Of a stretch of DNA of 63,041 nucleotides, positions 23,113 through 32,773 are shown one piece after another. The stretch is from STC-113 sp964618565. Lineage in GTDB: Bacteria > Patescibacteriota > Gracilibacteria > BD1-5 > UBA2023. The stretch spans positions 1-63,041 of the forward strand of contig CAZUBA010000005.1 in NCBI GenBank assembly GCA_964618565.1, read 5' to 3'. Under the pieces are notes generated by a model, which worked only from the letters and a program-made list of their open reading frames with translations, was not told the DNA's origin and made no database searches. Position 1 is the first letter of the stretch. Each line of letters starts with the position of its first letter. Position numbers and translations under genes: made by a program.

Positions 23113-23358
23113 TGTCATTCCTGACTTGGCCAGGAATCTGTTAAAAAAACCCATTCCATTGTCATTCCTACAAACAGGAATCTTCCTTAGGAGAAAGAGA
23201 GGGCAAGCCGTCATTCCCACGAAGGCAGGAATCTGTAAAAAAACCCATTCCATTGTCATTCCAGGCTTGAACTGGAATCTGTAAAAATAGAATTAAACCT
23301 TTTTTATAGAAGGATTAGCCAATAATTCATAGATTCCTGGTCAAGCCAGGAATGACAA
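23113..23358. repeat. Cluster of REP-like palindromic repeats
   Basis: Four direct units and one inverted unit (23331-23358) of the pattern TGTCATTCC … GGAATCT, where the two halves form a hairpin. Two longer stretches, including AAAAAAACCCATTCCATTG, are repeated almost exactly. They fill the gap between sufC and sufB. Such GTCATTCC/GGAAT repeats are common dispersed elements in bacteria and may stabilise or split the operon mRNA. Confidence 0.88.
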
Positions 23359-23427
23359 TGCCAATTCAGAAATGGCACTGCTAAATCAGGATTGAAACTT
23401 TAAACTATAAAATCTTCAAAATAAAAC

Positions 23428-24801
23428 ATGGATTATTCCGAAATACTGGACATAAAAGAAAACCTGGATTATAAATGACTCACTACTTGATTATCTCCTG
23501 AGGTAATTGAGCTGATATCAGAATCGAACAATGATCCTCTATGGATGAGAGAATTAAGGCTTGATGCCCTTGAGAAATTCTTAAAGAAATCAATGCCTTG
23601 ATGGTGACCGGCTCTGGGAAAGCTCAATTTGGATGAGATACATTATTTCGCAAAGGCTGAGGATGTTGGAAAAAATGCCACCAGCTGGGACGATGTTCCT
23701 GAAAACATAAAAAACACTTTCGACAGATTGGGGATTCCTGAAGCTGAAAAAAAGATGCTGGCTTGAGTATGAGCACAATTTGACAGCGAGGTTGTCTATC
23801 ATTCGTTAAAGAAAGAATTACGCGAAAGCGGGATTATATTTGAGGATATGAGCGTTGCCTGCAAGGAGCATCCAGAGCTCCTTAAAAAATATTTCATGAA
23901 AGCGATTCCAGTGTGAGACCACAAATTTTCCATGCTTCATGCGGCCGTATGGAGCTGAGGAACATTTTTATATATTCCAAAAGGAGTGAAGGTCACAGAG
24001 CCATTGCAGGCATATTTCAGAATGAATGTAAAGGCCTGAGGGCAATTCGAGCATACAATAATAGTACTAGAAGATGAAGCCGAGGCTCATTATATAGAAT
24101 GATGCAGCGCGCCGAAATATTGAAGTTCTGCGCTTCATGCCGGATGCGTTGAAATCTATGTCTGAAAAAATGCGAGCCTTCGTTATTCATCTGTTGAGAA
24201 TTGGAGCATCGATACGTATAATCTTAATACGAAAAGGGCTATAGTGGAAGAAAATTGACATATCGCATGGGTCGGAGGAAATATGTGAGCCTGAGTCACA
24301 ATGCTTTATCCATGCTCCGTTCTAGTCGGGAATTGAAGTTCTGCAAGCCATATCTGAATAGCATTTGCAAATGAATGACAGGTAATAGACGCTTGAGCGA
24401 AAGTCATACATATCTGAGAGAACACTTCTTCCAAGGTTATTGCGAAATCATTATCAAAAGAATGATGAATCTCAATATACAGATGATTGTTGGATATCCG
24501 GAAATCAGCCATCAATTCAACTGCAAGCATTGAATGCGATTGACTTATTTTGGATGATAAATCAGTAAGCGATGCAATCCCTTATGTCAGGCTGGAAAAT
24601 ACATCTAGCATCGTTGCCCATGAGGCCAGCGCAGGAAAAATCAATGAAGAATATCTCTTCTATCTTGAAAGCAGATGAATTAGCAGAAAAGAAGCTGAGA
24701 GCATGATAGTGAATTGATTTGTGAGTCCAGTCATAAAAGAATTGCCCATGGAATATGCCGCTGAGATGAATGTTCTGATTAATATGGAAATGGAAAAATA
24801 A
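23428..24801 (+). CDS. sufB: Fe-S cluster assembly scaffold SufB
   Basis: A 457-aa SufB. Conserved blocks: ISESNNDPLWMRELRL near the N-terminus, GGTFLYIPKGVKV, then the beta-helix core ending in AHYIEGCSAPKYGSSALHAG with the conserved Cys, SVENWS, the AHEASAGKI site and the C-terminal YLESRGISRKEAESMIVNGF. It is the scaffold on which Fe-S clusters are built, with SufC and SufD. Many conserved glycines are UGA. It ends at a GGGG/CCCC terminator. Confidence 0.97.
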
Positions 24802-24826
24802 AAAGGGGTCAGCTAACCCCCTTTTC
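24799..24826. terminator. Bidirectional terminator after sufB
   Basis: AAAAGGGG … CCCCCTTTT stem with an 8-base loop. The loop contains the UGA that ends the 53-codon minus-strand gene, so that gene's stop lies inside its own terminator. Confidence 0.8.
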
Positions 24827-24970
24827 TTCCTCGATTTTCTGAGTGAACTTCAGCGACCAGTAATAATTGAATAGCTGGAAGGCCGGAGAAAATCCAGGAT
24901 AAATCAAGAATGTGTACATGCAAAATACGATAGAGGCAATAAATGCCCATCCTACAGCTCTTGCTGCCAT
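24809..24970 (-). CDS. Standard-code-like small membrane protein (53 aa), UGA at the stop position
   Basis: MAARAVGWAFIASIVFC… : one hydrophobic segment at residues 5-25, then aromatic-rich PAFQLFNYYW and a charged tail ending EEEKGVS. All three glycines are GGN. The frame reaches UGA in the loop of the terminator; read as Gly it would run 10 more codons through the stem to a UAA at 24779 inside sufB. A G-rich SD-like stretch (AAGGGGG) lies before the ATG. It is inserted antisense between sufB and sufD. No family recognised; probably a membrane or accessory peptide. Confidence 0.55.
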   Translation of the reverse strand: MAARAVGWAFIASIVFCMYTFLIYPGFSPAFQLFNYYWSLKFTQKIEEEKGVS

Positions 24971-25041
24971 ATGTCCCCCTTTTCCTTCTAATTTTTTATA
25001 AAAGTATTTTTAAATCTAATTAATTTTTTGAAATAGTCAAT

Positions 25042-25725
25042 ATGGAAAAAATAAATAAGCTTATATTGGAATCCGGTTTTTATCAAATCAAAAAAGATGA
25101 AACCTATGATATCATGACTGCAACTTGAGGCAATGTCGTGATATTTGATGATTCATCAAGCGATGAAGAAATAAAGATATCCCTTTGAGAGGGCTCCAAG
25201 TTAATGTATTTCTGATTTTTTAGGAATAATTCAAAAATATTGAAAATAAGGCAGGACTCTCTAAATAGCCACTCTGAGCTTTCGATTCTGAATCTGGTAA
25301 AAAATGCAAAAAAAGAGAATAGGATAAGTGCTATCATAAATGCAAACGGATCATCATCAAAGATAAATATCCTTTCAATAATATGATCGCTTTGAGATAT
25401 GAGAACAGACTCATCGATTACAGTTTCAAAATGAACCAAAAAATGAATTGCCAATCTTAAACAAGAAAACATCTTAATTTGAGACACGGCAAAAGTGGCT
25501 TGAATTCCAGCTTTATATGTACATAGTGACGATGCTGCCGCAACTCACTCAATGAAAATAGAAAAGATGAAAGATGAAGACTTATTTTACCTGACATCAC
25601 GATGAATTGACAATTCTAGCGCCTCCGCTATAATGCTTTCCGGTAAAGTATCTTCTTTATTTTCAGGATATGCTGGAAATAAGGATTTTTTATTCGAAGC
25701 ACTTGATAATTTCTTAAAAAAGTAA
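25042..25725 (+). CDS. sufD: SufD-like Fe-S scaffold subunit
   Basis: A 227-aa protein, shorter than typical SufD (about 400 aa) but with the diagnostic C-terminal half: repeating beta-helix strands, then VAGIPALYVHSDDAAATHSM with the AxHxAS-like site, and DLFYLTSRGIDNSSASAIML, matching the SufB/SufD end domain. The N-terminal helical domain is absent. It would pair with SufB on SufC. It lies directly before sufS (2 bp gap) and many glycines are UGA. Confidence 0.85.
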
Positions 25726-25727
25726 GC

Positions 25728-26945
25728 ATGAACCCCTTAAAAAATGATTTCCCTATTTTCAAGAACAATCCATGAATTGTTTTTCTTGATAATGCCTCAA
25801 GCACCCAAAAGCCTAGCCATGTCATCAATGGCATAACCCATTTTCTTGAAAATGATTATGCAAATATCCATAGATGAGCCTATGCTCTTTCAGAAAAATC
25901 TGAGATTCTTTATGAAAGATCAAAGGAAAAAGTAAAAGAATTCATCGGAGCAAAATATGTATCAGAAATAAATTACACGTACAATTCCACCTATGCTATC
26001 AATATTTTGACTTTGGCTTTAAAAAGGTCATGAATGCTTAAAAAATGAGACAAGATACTTCTCTCTATTTCGGAACATCATGCGAATATTGTTCCATGGC
26101 TTATACTTAAGGAGGAAATTTGAATTGAGATTGAATATGTGAATGTAGATTCTGATTTTAATATTGATATGCAAGATCTTAAAAATAAGCTTACTCAAGA
26201 AGTTAAGATTGTATCCTTAACGTATGTATCAAATGTAACGGGAAAGATTTTTGATCTTAAAAAAATCTGAGAAATCATAAAAACAAGTTCGGAAAAAACA
26301 TTATTTGTAGTTGATTGAAGCCAGGCAGTTCCGAATTTCAAAGTAAACGTTCAAGATCTGAAATGCGATTTTCTGGTTTTTACAGGGCATAAGGTTATGG
26401 CGGAAACTTGAATATGAGTACTTTACTGAAGAAAGGAGCTGTTAAAAACATTAAACCCTTGATTGGGTTGAGGATGAGCCATAAATTGGGTGAAGGAGCA
26501 AGAATATTCTCCTGCATGACTCCCATTCAGATTTGAGCCAGGGACTCCGAATATAGTCGGAGCCGTAAGCTTGCTGAAGTCACTTGAATACATAGAAAGC
26601 ATATGATGATATGAGAAAATTGAGGAAAATGAAAAAGGGCTTGTGAAATATGCTCTTTCTAAATTCGATAAAGTAAAAGATAAAGTAAAATTGCAATGAA
26701 GTGCTATTCCTGAAGATAGGATTTGAATATTCACATTTTATGTTGACTGAGTTCATTCTTGAGATGTTGCTGAATTCATGGCAGAAAGGAATATCTGCAT
26801 AAGAGCTGGACATCACTGCACCGAGCCGCTTATGAATTACTGCAACATAACTTGATCATTCAGAATGAGCCTTTATCTTTATAATGACAAAGAAGATATT
26901 GATAAATTCTTTGGCGCTTTAGAGGAATTTTTGGATACTATTTAG
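25728..26945 (+). CDS. sufS: Cysteine desulfurase SufS
   Basis: A 405-aa class V aminotransferase-fold enzyme. VFLDNASSTQKP near the start, NIHRGAYALS, SEHHANIVPW, VVDGSQAVPN, the PLP lysine in FTGHKVMAETGIGVLYG, then GGGWAINWV and the catalytic Cys in RAGHHCTEPLM. It removes sulfur from cysteine for SufBCD. No sufE or sufU partner is next to it. The stop overlaps the convergent pilin gene by 8 bp. Confidence 0.95.
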
Positions 26946-28317
26946 AGCTATTATAAAGTGACGAAACCTCAGAAGCCGTTAAAACTCGATTATAAATCCT
27001 CACCTCATCAATAATACTATTGGTGGCCTCTGCTATTCCTGTTTTTCTTCATCAGACATACCATGATCAATCACTATCAGAAAATAGTGTTCAGATTTGC
27101 TTTGAATCTACAAGTTTTCAATTAACATATAGCTTAGCCATATCATTATTTCTTCTTGTAATTATAAAATTATAATATTCATTGCTTAAGAAATTATTAT
27201 AATACAAATTTATATTGTTAGCGCCATTATTCAGATAAAGAACAAGCTTATTATCTGTTGCCCCCTCTTCAAACCTATGTATATAAGTTCCCGTTCAATA
27301 AAAGCTCACCATACTGTCCCATGAATTAAAAGTTAGCCTTTTCACATAAAAAGAAACAGATTCCTCATTCCAATTTCAAGGATTTAAACTTGTGCTGTTA
27401 TTTATTGATACAATATCATCGGCTCAATCAAAATATATCGCTCCTCAGACTTTTCATCAGGTCCAACTTGCTCCTCATAACAATGTTCAATTATTTCATT
27501 TTGAACTACTATCGAATGCAACGCTTCAGTTTCATTCATCAAAACTCCAGTATCATACTAATCAATAAGCAAGATCTCATCATGATCTCATGGATTTAAG
27601 CACTTGTCAGCTGCCGCTGATTTTCTCTGAATTCGTAAATTGAACTATATAATCCTCAGCAGTTGCGACAACATCGATATTTGCTCAGAAAGATTGTGCA
27701 GGAACCATATTTCAGCCATTCAATATTACACCCAATCTGTCTCATCTTGTTATAATGTATCTTCAAGAATAACTATTTGGCTCAGCTTTAGCCTCATCTC
27801 ATTTTAAAGGATTTAAACTTAAGCCTATATTATTCCCATCTTCTAAAAATCCTAATATTTGAAGTTTTGATTGATTTGCATTTGTCGAATAGGTATAAGT
27901 TGCATTGTCCAAGGGATCTTTTCATCAGTCGGATATTTTTATCATATTTAAAAGATTTGAGCCTGCATATCATTGATATCAAATAGTTATGCCAGATGCA
28001 GTTATTGAAATACTTTTATCAGGCTTTGGATAACTTCATGCCATGGCATTGAATACAGAGAGTCATTTAGTGATATTGGACATATCAGCAAGTCTTGTAG
28101 AGTCCCGAGCACTTGAAGATTGACTTGAGAAAGATAGAAATGCAACAGTAGCCAGAATTGCCAATATCACTATCACAACTATGAGTTCTACAAGGGTGAA
28201 GCCCTTCAATGTTAGTCTCGGCCTGATAGAATATTTGGAACATAAGGCATTATTCGGCATCGTGTCTGCTTGTTTGCAGGGAAATGGCAAATTAGTTTTG
28301 TTTTTTTGTGTAGACAT
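26938..28317 (-). CDS. Type IV pilin-like protein with LamG/concanavalin domain
   Basis: A 459-aa protein. The prepilin signature GFTLVELIVVIVILAILATVAF follows a basic leader, so prepilin peptidase would cut after the Gly. The next 170 residues look like a pilin head. From about residue 260 a LamG-like jelly roll is visible: LVWYWSFDGNGSVAFDSSSKG, GAIYFDGADDIVSI, ESVSFYVKRL, LYVNGKLVD and the end IIDEVRIYNRVLTASEV. It is probably exposed at a pilus tip or on the cell surface and may bind glycans or host cells. Alternative start: ATG at about 28260. Confidence 0.88.
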
Positions 28318-28382
28318 ACTTTAATTAATTTAAAAAATAATCTTTTGGAGTTTAACATAAAATATCCTCAAATCAAAAAAAT

Positions 28383-28835
28383 TTATACGAACTTATACAT
28401 AAGGATCCCTGCTGAAGTTGCCACGTTGAGAGATTGTTTCTTTCACATCATCGGAATCTCCACTGCAATATCAGCCAAGTCTATTATCTTCCTGTTCACT
28501 CACTCGATCTCATTTCATAAGACAATGCAGATATTTCACTCGATCCTATCAAGCTCTCTTATGTCTACGCTTTCTGCAGATTGCTCTAAGACTATTATCT
28601 TGAATCATTCTGATTTTAGTTTTCCGAGTATTCCTATCGGATCATCATAATATTCCCAATCGACATATTCCTCTGCTCAAATAGCAGTCTTGCTTATATC
28701 TTTCCTTGGTGGAGTAGGTGTGAATCAGGTCAATATCATCTTATCAAAACCGGATCAATCGCAAGTTCTCATTATAGCTCAAACATTTAAACAAGAGCGT
28801 ATGCTATCAAGAAGCACATATTTATGGATTTTCAT
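28383..28835 (-). CDS. SpoU/TrmH-family RNA 2'-O-methyltransferase
   Basis: A 150-aa SPOUT methyltransferase. Motif 1 in NVGAIMRTCDGSGFDK, then ILTGFTPTPPRKDISKTAIGAEE, motif 2 VLGNEIEGVN and motif 3 IEIPMMGKKQSLNVATSAGIL, the knotted SAM site. It methylates a ribose in tRNA or rRNA; the exact target cannot be told. Length is at the lower end for TrmH/TrmL. Almost all motif glycines are UGA. It lies upstream of the pilin gene on the same strand. Confidence 0.92.
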
Positions 28836-28863
28836 TTGACAATTATTCTATGCTAATTATAGT
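28836..28863 (+). promoter_or_regulatory. Promoter of the 97-aa standard-code-like gene
   Basis: TTGACA (28836-28841) and TATAGT (28858-28863), spacing 16 bp. It begins one base after the start codon of the divergent SpoU gene. The leader holds a first SD (AAAGGAGGG near 28893) with no good start codon and a second SD (GGAGGTGA) at the gene. Confidence 0.6.
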
Positions 28864-28959
28864 AAAAACTGATTTGCAAAGATGCAAATAGAAAAGGAGG
28901 GTCAACTGCTTTTTTGCGATTATAGTTGATTTCAGCCATAAATCAAATTTGGAGGTGAT

Positions 28960-29253
28960 TTGAAAAAGGTTTTTGAATTGGAATCGCAACTTAAATCATT
29001 GCGATTCATGTCATTTATCGGATCAGAAGTCCAACCGTCCAAAACGGATAATGAAAGGGGGAAGAACATCATGGAGCGACTAATTGGTGGAATCGTTGTC
29101 ATACTCGGCCTGATCGCAATAATCCGTAGCTACAGCGGCAGGATTCCAAATGTCGATGTAGACACCGGCCTTGACCATCACCCCATGCCGACCGAAGCTG
29201 AAATGGCTGGCCTCGGAGAGAAATACACCCTCGCTGAGGATCGCGAATATTGA
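28960..29253 (+). CDS. Standard-code-like small membrane protein, UGA at the stop position
   Basis: TTG start 4 bp behind GGAGG; an internal ATG at 29071 with its own SD (AAAGGGGG) gives a 60-aa form that may be the real or a second product. The 60-aa part is a single-span membrane protein: MERLIGGIVVILGLIAIIRSY, then a soluble acidic tail. All nine glycines are GGN, the sequence is GC-richer than its surroundings, and the frame ends at UGA 14 bp before a perfect terminator. Reading UGA as Gly would run through that hairpin into the antisense of dnaJ. No family recognised. Confidence 0.6.
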   Translation: MKKVFELESQLKSLRFMSFIGSEVQPSKTDNERGKNIMERLIGGIVVILGLIAIIRSYSGRIPNVDVDTGLDHHPMPTEAEMAGLGEKYTLAEDREY

Positions 29254-29266
29254 GCAAGAGCAGAGA

Positions 29267-29293
29267 AAAAAGGCACCCGTCAGGGTGCCTTTT
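29267..29293 (+). terminator. Terminator after the 97-aa gene
   Basis: Perfect 11-bp stem AAAAGGCACCC and complement around the loop GTCA, ending in T's. Confidence 0.9.
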
Positions 29294-29321
29294 CCCTTTC
29301 GGAAAATAAATGATCTGAAAT

Positions 29322-30020
29322 TTACAGTCTGTATTTGATGCTTTCTAATAATATCTTAACATCGTCTGGTATGTTTTTTGGCATCTTCGCTTCAACAATA
29401 ATGTACATGTCTCCTGTTTTTCATTCGCTCTTCCTTCATTTTTCTTTAATCTTGAATTTTGTTCATGGCTTTGTTCATTCTGGGATTTTCAATTTGAGAT
29501 TTTCTCCATAAACAGTCTCTATATTAAGCTTCGTTCATAAAATCAGATCAAAAACTGGCACCTCATAGATTTTCTCCACATCAAGTTTGAACTCCTCTTT
29601 TTCTTGAGTCTTGGCGGTTCTGTTATCGAATCGGGAAAATGGATTGGAGCTAGCTTTCCTTCATTTAGAGCCTCAAATAGCTTCTCAGAATAAATCTGAA
29701 AAATCAAAGCTGCTTGATGAAAAGCTGCTATTTCATCATGAAAAATTTCCGAATATATCTTCAAATCAAGAGAATCATTGTCATCCTGCTCAGAAATTTG
29801 CTCAAGCCGATCAAAAAGAATCGTATTGCTGACGCTTCTTCGGGTCTTTCAAAATCTCATAAGCCTGATTTATCTCTTTGAATTTCTCTTCAGCCTTCTT
29901 GTCTCATTTATGCTTATCAGGATGCCATTCCATAGCTTTTTTCCGATAAGCTTTCTTTATATCCGCTTCTGTGGATTTCCTATCAACTCATAGGATATCG
30001 TAATAATCTTTGTTAGTCAT
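29322..30020 (-). CDS. DnaJ/CbpA-type co-chaperone
   Basis: A 232-aa protein: J domain at residues 1-65 (DYYDILGV, MEWHPDKHKGD with the HPD motif, YEILKDPKKRQQYD), then a long Gly/Phe/Ser-rich linker (FSGFEDIFGNFSGG …) in which nearly every Gly is UGA, and one C-terminal substrate-binding domain. The Cys-rich zinc finger of canonical DnaJ is missing, so this is a type II (CbpA/DjlA-like) J protein stimulating DnaK. The linker is among the clearest proofs of UGA=Gly. It overlaps the upstream gene by 8 bp. Confidence 0.93.
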
Positions 30021-30693
30021 AATTAGAACTATTTAAAAATACTCAAAATTTCTTGTAATCTATAGGTAAAGTCTTCTCTTTGTAATTGACGACTTCTATA
30101 TTTCTCATGTCTCTGCTCCAAGTTGAAAAGTCTTGATAGAGCGAATAGAGCGAGACTGGCGGCAAGAGATTCGTATTGCCTTTCTCAATGCTGAATTCAG
30201 ACGTTCACCCTAATGACCTTATTCAGATTATATTGAAATCACTATCCGCATCAAATCATATATTTGACGATGAGGAAGGATTGATAACTCAAGAATCAAA
30301 TATTGTAGCCATGGCTCAGCCTCAGGAATCATATGATATCACCTCAAATCTTAACGGTCAGCCCAGGGAAACTGAACAGATAAGCGAATTCAATCATCAT
30401 GAACTGCTTAATAGGAATTCAGTAGATTCTCAGAATCATAAGCTCTTTCTATAGGATGCCCCGTTATAATCTAGAGATTTTATCGAATATTTTCAGATTT
30501 TGACTGCTTGAGTCGGATTGAGCTTTAAGTTGTGGATTGCCTCTTCTATCAGGATCTGTGAATTAATCTTCTCTCATCCTATTTCTGATGTTTTAGCGAA
30601 ATTAAGGAAGCTTCATTGGAACACTACAAAAAAAGACACTATGAATAGTGAGACGAACATTGTCCAAATTAATATAGAACCCTTGTTATTCAT
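30013..30693 (-). CDS. Membrane-anchored protein with pilin-like N-terminus (226 aa)
   Basis: MNNKGSILIWTMFVSLFIVSFFVVF: one hydrophobic helix right at the N-terminus after a short basic leader with Gly, like PilX/minor pilins or a non-cleaved signal anchor, but without the FTLxE box. The exported part is Ser/Gly-rich and beta-like, with many UGA glycines. Its last codons overlap the start of dnaJ, so the two are co-expressed. A minor pilin or surface protein is my best guess; no family is certain. Confidence 0.7.
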
Positions 30694-30748
30694 AAAAATG
30701 TTTATAAATATACGTGACATTATACCAAAAAATATTACAATACAAATA

Positions 30749-30857
30749 CAAAAAGAGTAAAAGATAAATAGATTTAAAGATTAAGAGGAAGCGCTACAAA
30801 AATAAGTGATTTATTCGGATATGACACTTCTTGAAGAATAGATTTTATCATAAGCTG
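30749..30857. repeat. Scrambled copy of secY and the 5' flank of the four-helix gene
   Basis: Bases 30749-30793 are an exact reverse complement of 13455-13499 (upstream flank of the four-helix-bundle gene). Bases 30793-30857 are an exact reverse complement of 13658-13722 (inside secY). The two 45- and 65-bp pieces are fused, and their order is swapped relative to the source. The junction shares one or two bases. Confidence 0.9.
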
Positions 30858-30877
30858 ATTACTAATTCCAGATTATC

Positions 30878-32737
30878 ATGTCTAAAAAAATTGAAAATAT
30901 ATTATCCGACCTATCATCAAATCCTTGAGTGTATATTATGAAAAACACTTCAGGGAATATTATGTATATCTGAAAATCGGTAAGCCTCAAATCAAGAGTG
31001 AATTCATACTTCAACGGAAAATCAAAGCTCAATTTTGCAAAGCAGAATATGGTAGCTCAGATTGCCGACATTGAAACCATAGAAACCAAAAATGAAGTCG
31101 AAGCATTGGTTCTGGAAACAAATCTGATAAAACTGCATAAGCCGAAATACAACATCCTGATGAAGGACGATAAGAATCTTGTTTATATTAAAATCACAGA
31201 CGATCCGGTTCCTGAAGTCATAAAAACCAGAATAAAGACATCATCTTGAGAATATTTCTGACCTTACCCTTCAACAACAAATGTGACAAATGTCATTGAG
31301 GTGCTCAAAAAGATATTCAAAGTGCGCAACTGCCATATCAGGTTTGCAAATGATGAAAAAGGGGAAACCAAAATAAAACTGAAAAATTGAATCAGAAGCA
31401 TGCCATGCATGGATTATTATATTGGCCTTTGTGATGCGCCTTGCAAGGAAGATGTGGAGGCCCTAAAGAAATATAAGGAAAATATTGCAAACTTGAGGAA
31501 CTTCCTTAAATGAAATATCTCTTGAGTTTTGCAATGACTAGAAATCAAGATGCAGGAAAAATCACGAAATCAAGAATATGAAGAGGCCTCAAAAATACGT
31601 GATCAAATAAAGAGCATCAAGGAAATTCAAGAAAAACAATTAGCAAGAGACAGCATTCCATGAAATAATGATGTTATTGCTAAAATGGAAAAATATGGAA
31701 ATATTTATGCATGAATAACAGCAATCAGGAATTGAGAGATAAGTTCAATAGTTTCCACAAAAATTGAAAACAAGCTAGAAGAAGACCCTACATTGGTTTT
31801 TGAACAGTACCTTCAGAATAAATATGTCTGAGAAGATGTGGAAAACTTGAAGAATATCAAACTGACAATAATAACAAGCGAAAGGATAAAAGATAAAGCG
31901 CTTTTAAAATATTTCAAAGAGAACAAGATAAAAATGGAAACGCCTTCCATATGATCAAAAATCAATATACTTAATTTCACAAAAAATAATCTTCTGAATT
32001 TTGCCTATAAAGAAGAATTATCTCAAATAAGCAAACGAACTCTCACTAGGCAAACTCAAAATAATATATTGAAAGCCCTTTCATATTGAGAAAAAAAAGA
32101 AGGTGAAATTATTTTTGAATGTTATGACATTTCACATCTTGGCTGAACCAACACTGTAGCTTCAAGAAGCGTTATCGTGAACTGAAAGACAGAATCTTCC
32201 AGGTACAAGAAATACAAACTCGCAACAATTAAAGAATGAGAAATAGATGATTTCAAGTCAATGGAAGAGATACTTTCTCGCAGATACCAAGAAGCAATGA
32301 AACTGAATAATTGGCCTGATCTGATAATAATCGACTGATGAAAAGGTCAGCTTAGTTCCGCCCTGAGAGCTATTTCTCAAGATCCTTCGCTGCCAGTGCC
32401 GAATATATGCTCAATAGCCAAAAGAGAAGAAGAGATATTCATCCCATCCCAATTGAATCCGATTATCTTTGAAAAATGAACTCCAGAACTTGCACTTCTC
32501 CAAAAGATCAGAGACGAAGCCCATAGGTTTGCAATCAATTTCAACAGACAAAAAAGGATAAAAGAGATGAAAAGGAATATACTTGAAGAAATGCCATGAT
32601 TCTGACCGAAGACACGGCAAAAATTATTAAGGGCTGCTTGAAATATAGATAACATATCAAAGCTCAGCAAAGATGAGCTATCAAAAATACTCAATAAGAC
32701 ACAAATCGAGAAGCTTGAAGAATATTGAATAATCTAG
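30878..32737 (+). CDS. uvrC: Excinuclease ABC subunit C
   Basis: A 619-aa UvrC of normal length. GIY-YIG nuclease at residues 10-90 (NPGVYIM … IMYIGKSVSLKSRV, LETNLIKLHKPKYN), Cys-containing segment around MPCMDYYIGLCDAPC, UVR helix pair (EYEEASKIRDQI), the RNase H-like second nuclease with CYDISHLGG and IIIDGGKGQL, and a C-terminal helix-hairpin-helix (EEMPGFGPKTRQKLL). It makes both cuts in nucleotide-excision repair with UvrA/UvrB. Glycines in NPGVY, YIGKS, HLGG and GPK are UGA. Confidence 0.96.
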
Positions 32738-32744
32738 AATGCAG

Positions 32745-32770
32745 AAATCCCGGACCTAGGTCCGGGATTT
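32745..32770. terminator. Bidirectional terminator between uvrC and the PilZ gene
   Basis: A 26-bp perfect palindrome (half-site AAATCCCGGACCT), GC-rich, between two convergent genes. Confidence 0.88.
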
Positions 32771-32773
32771 TGC

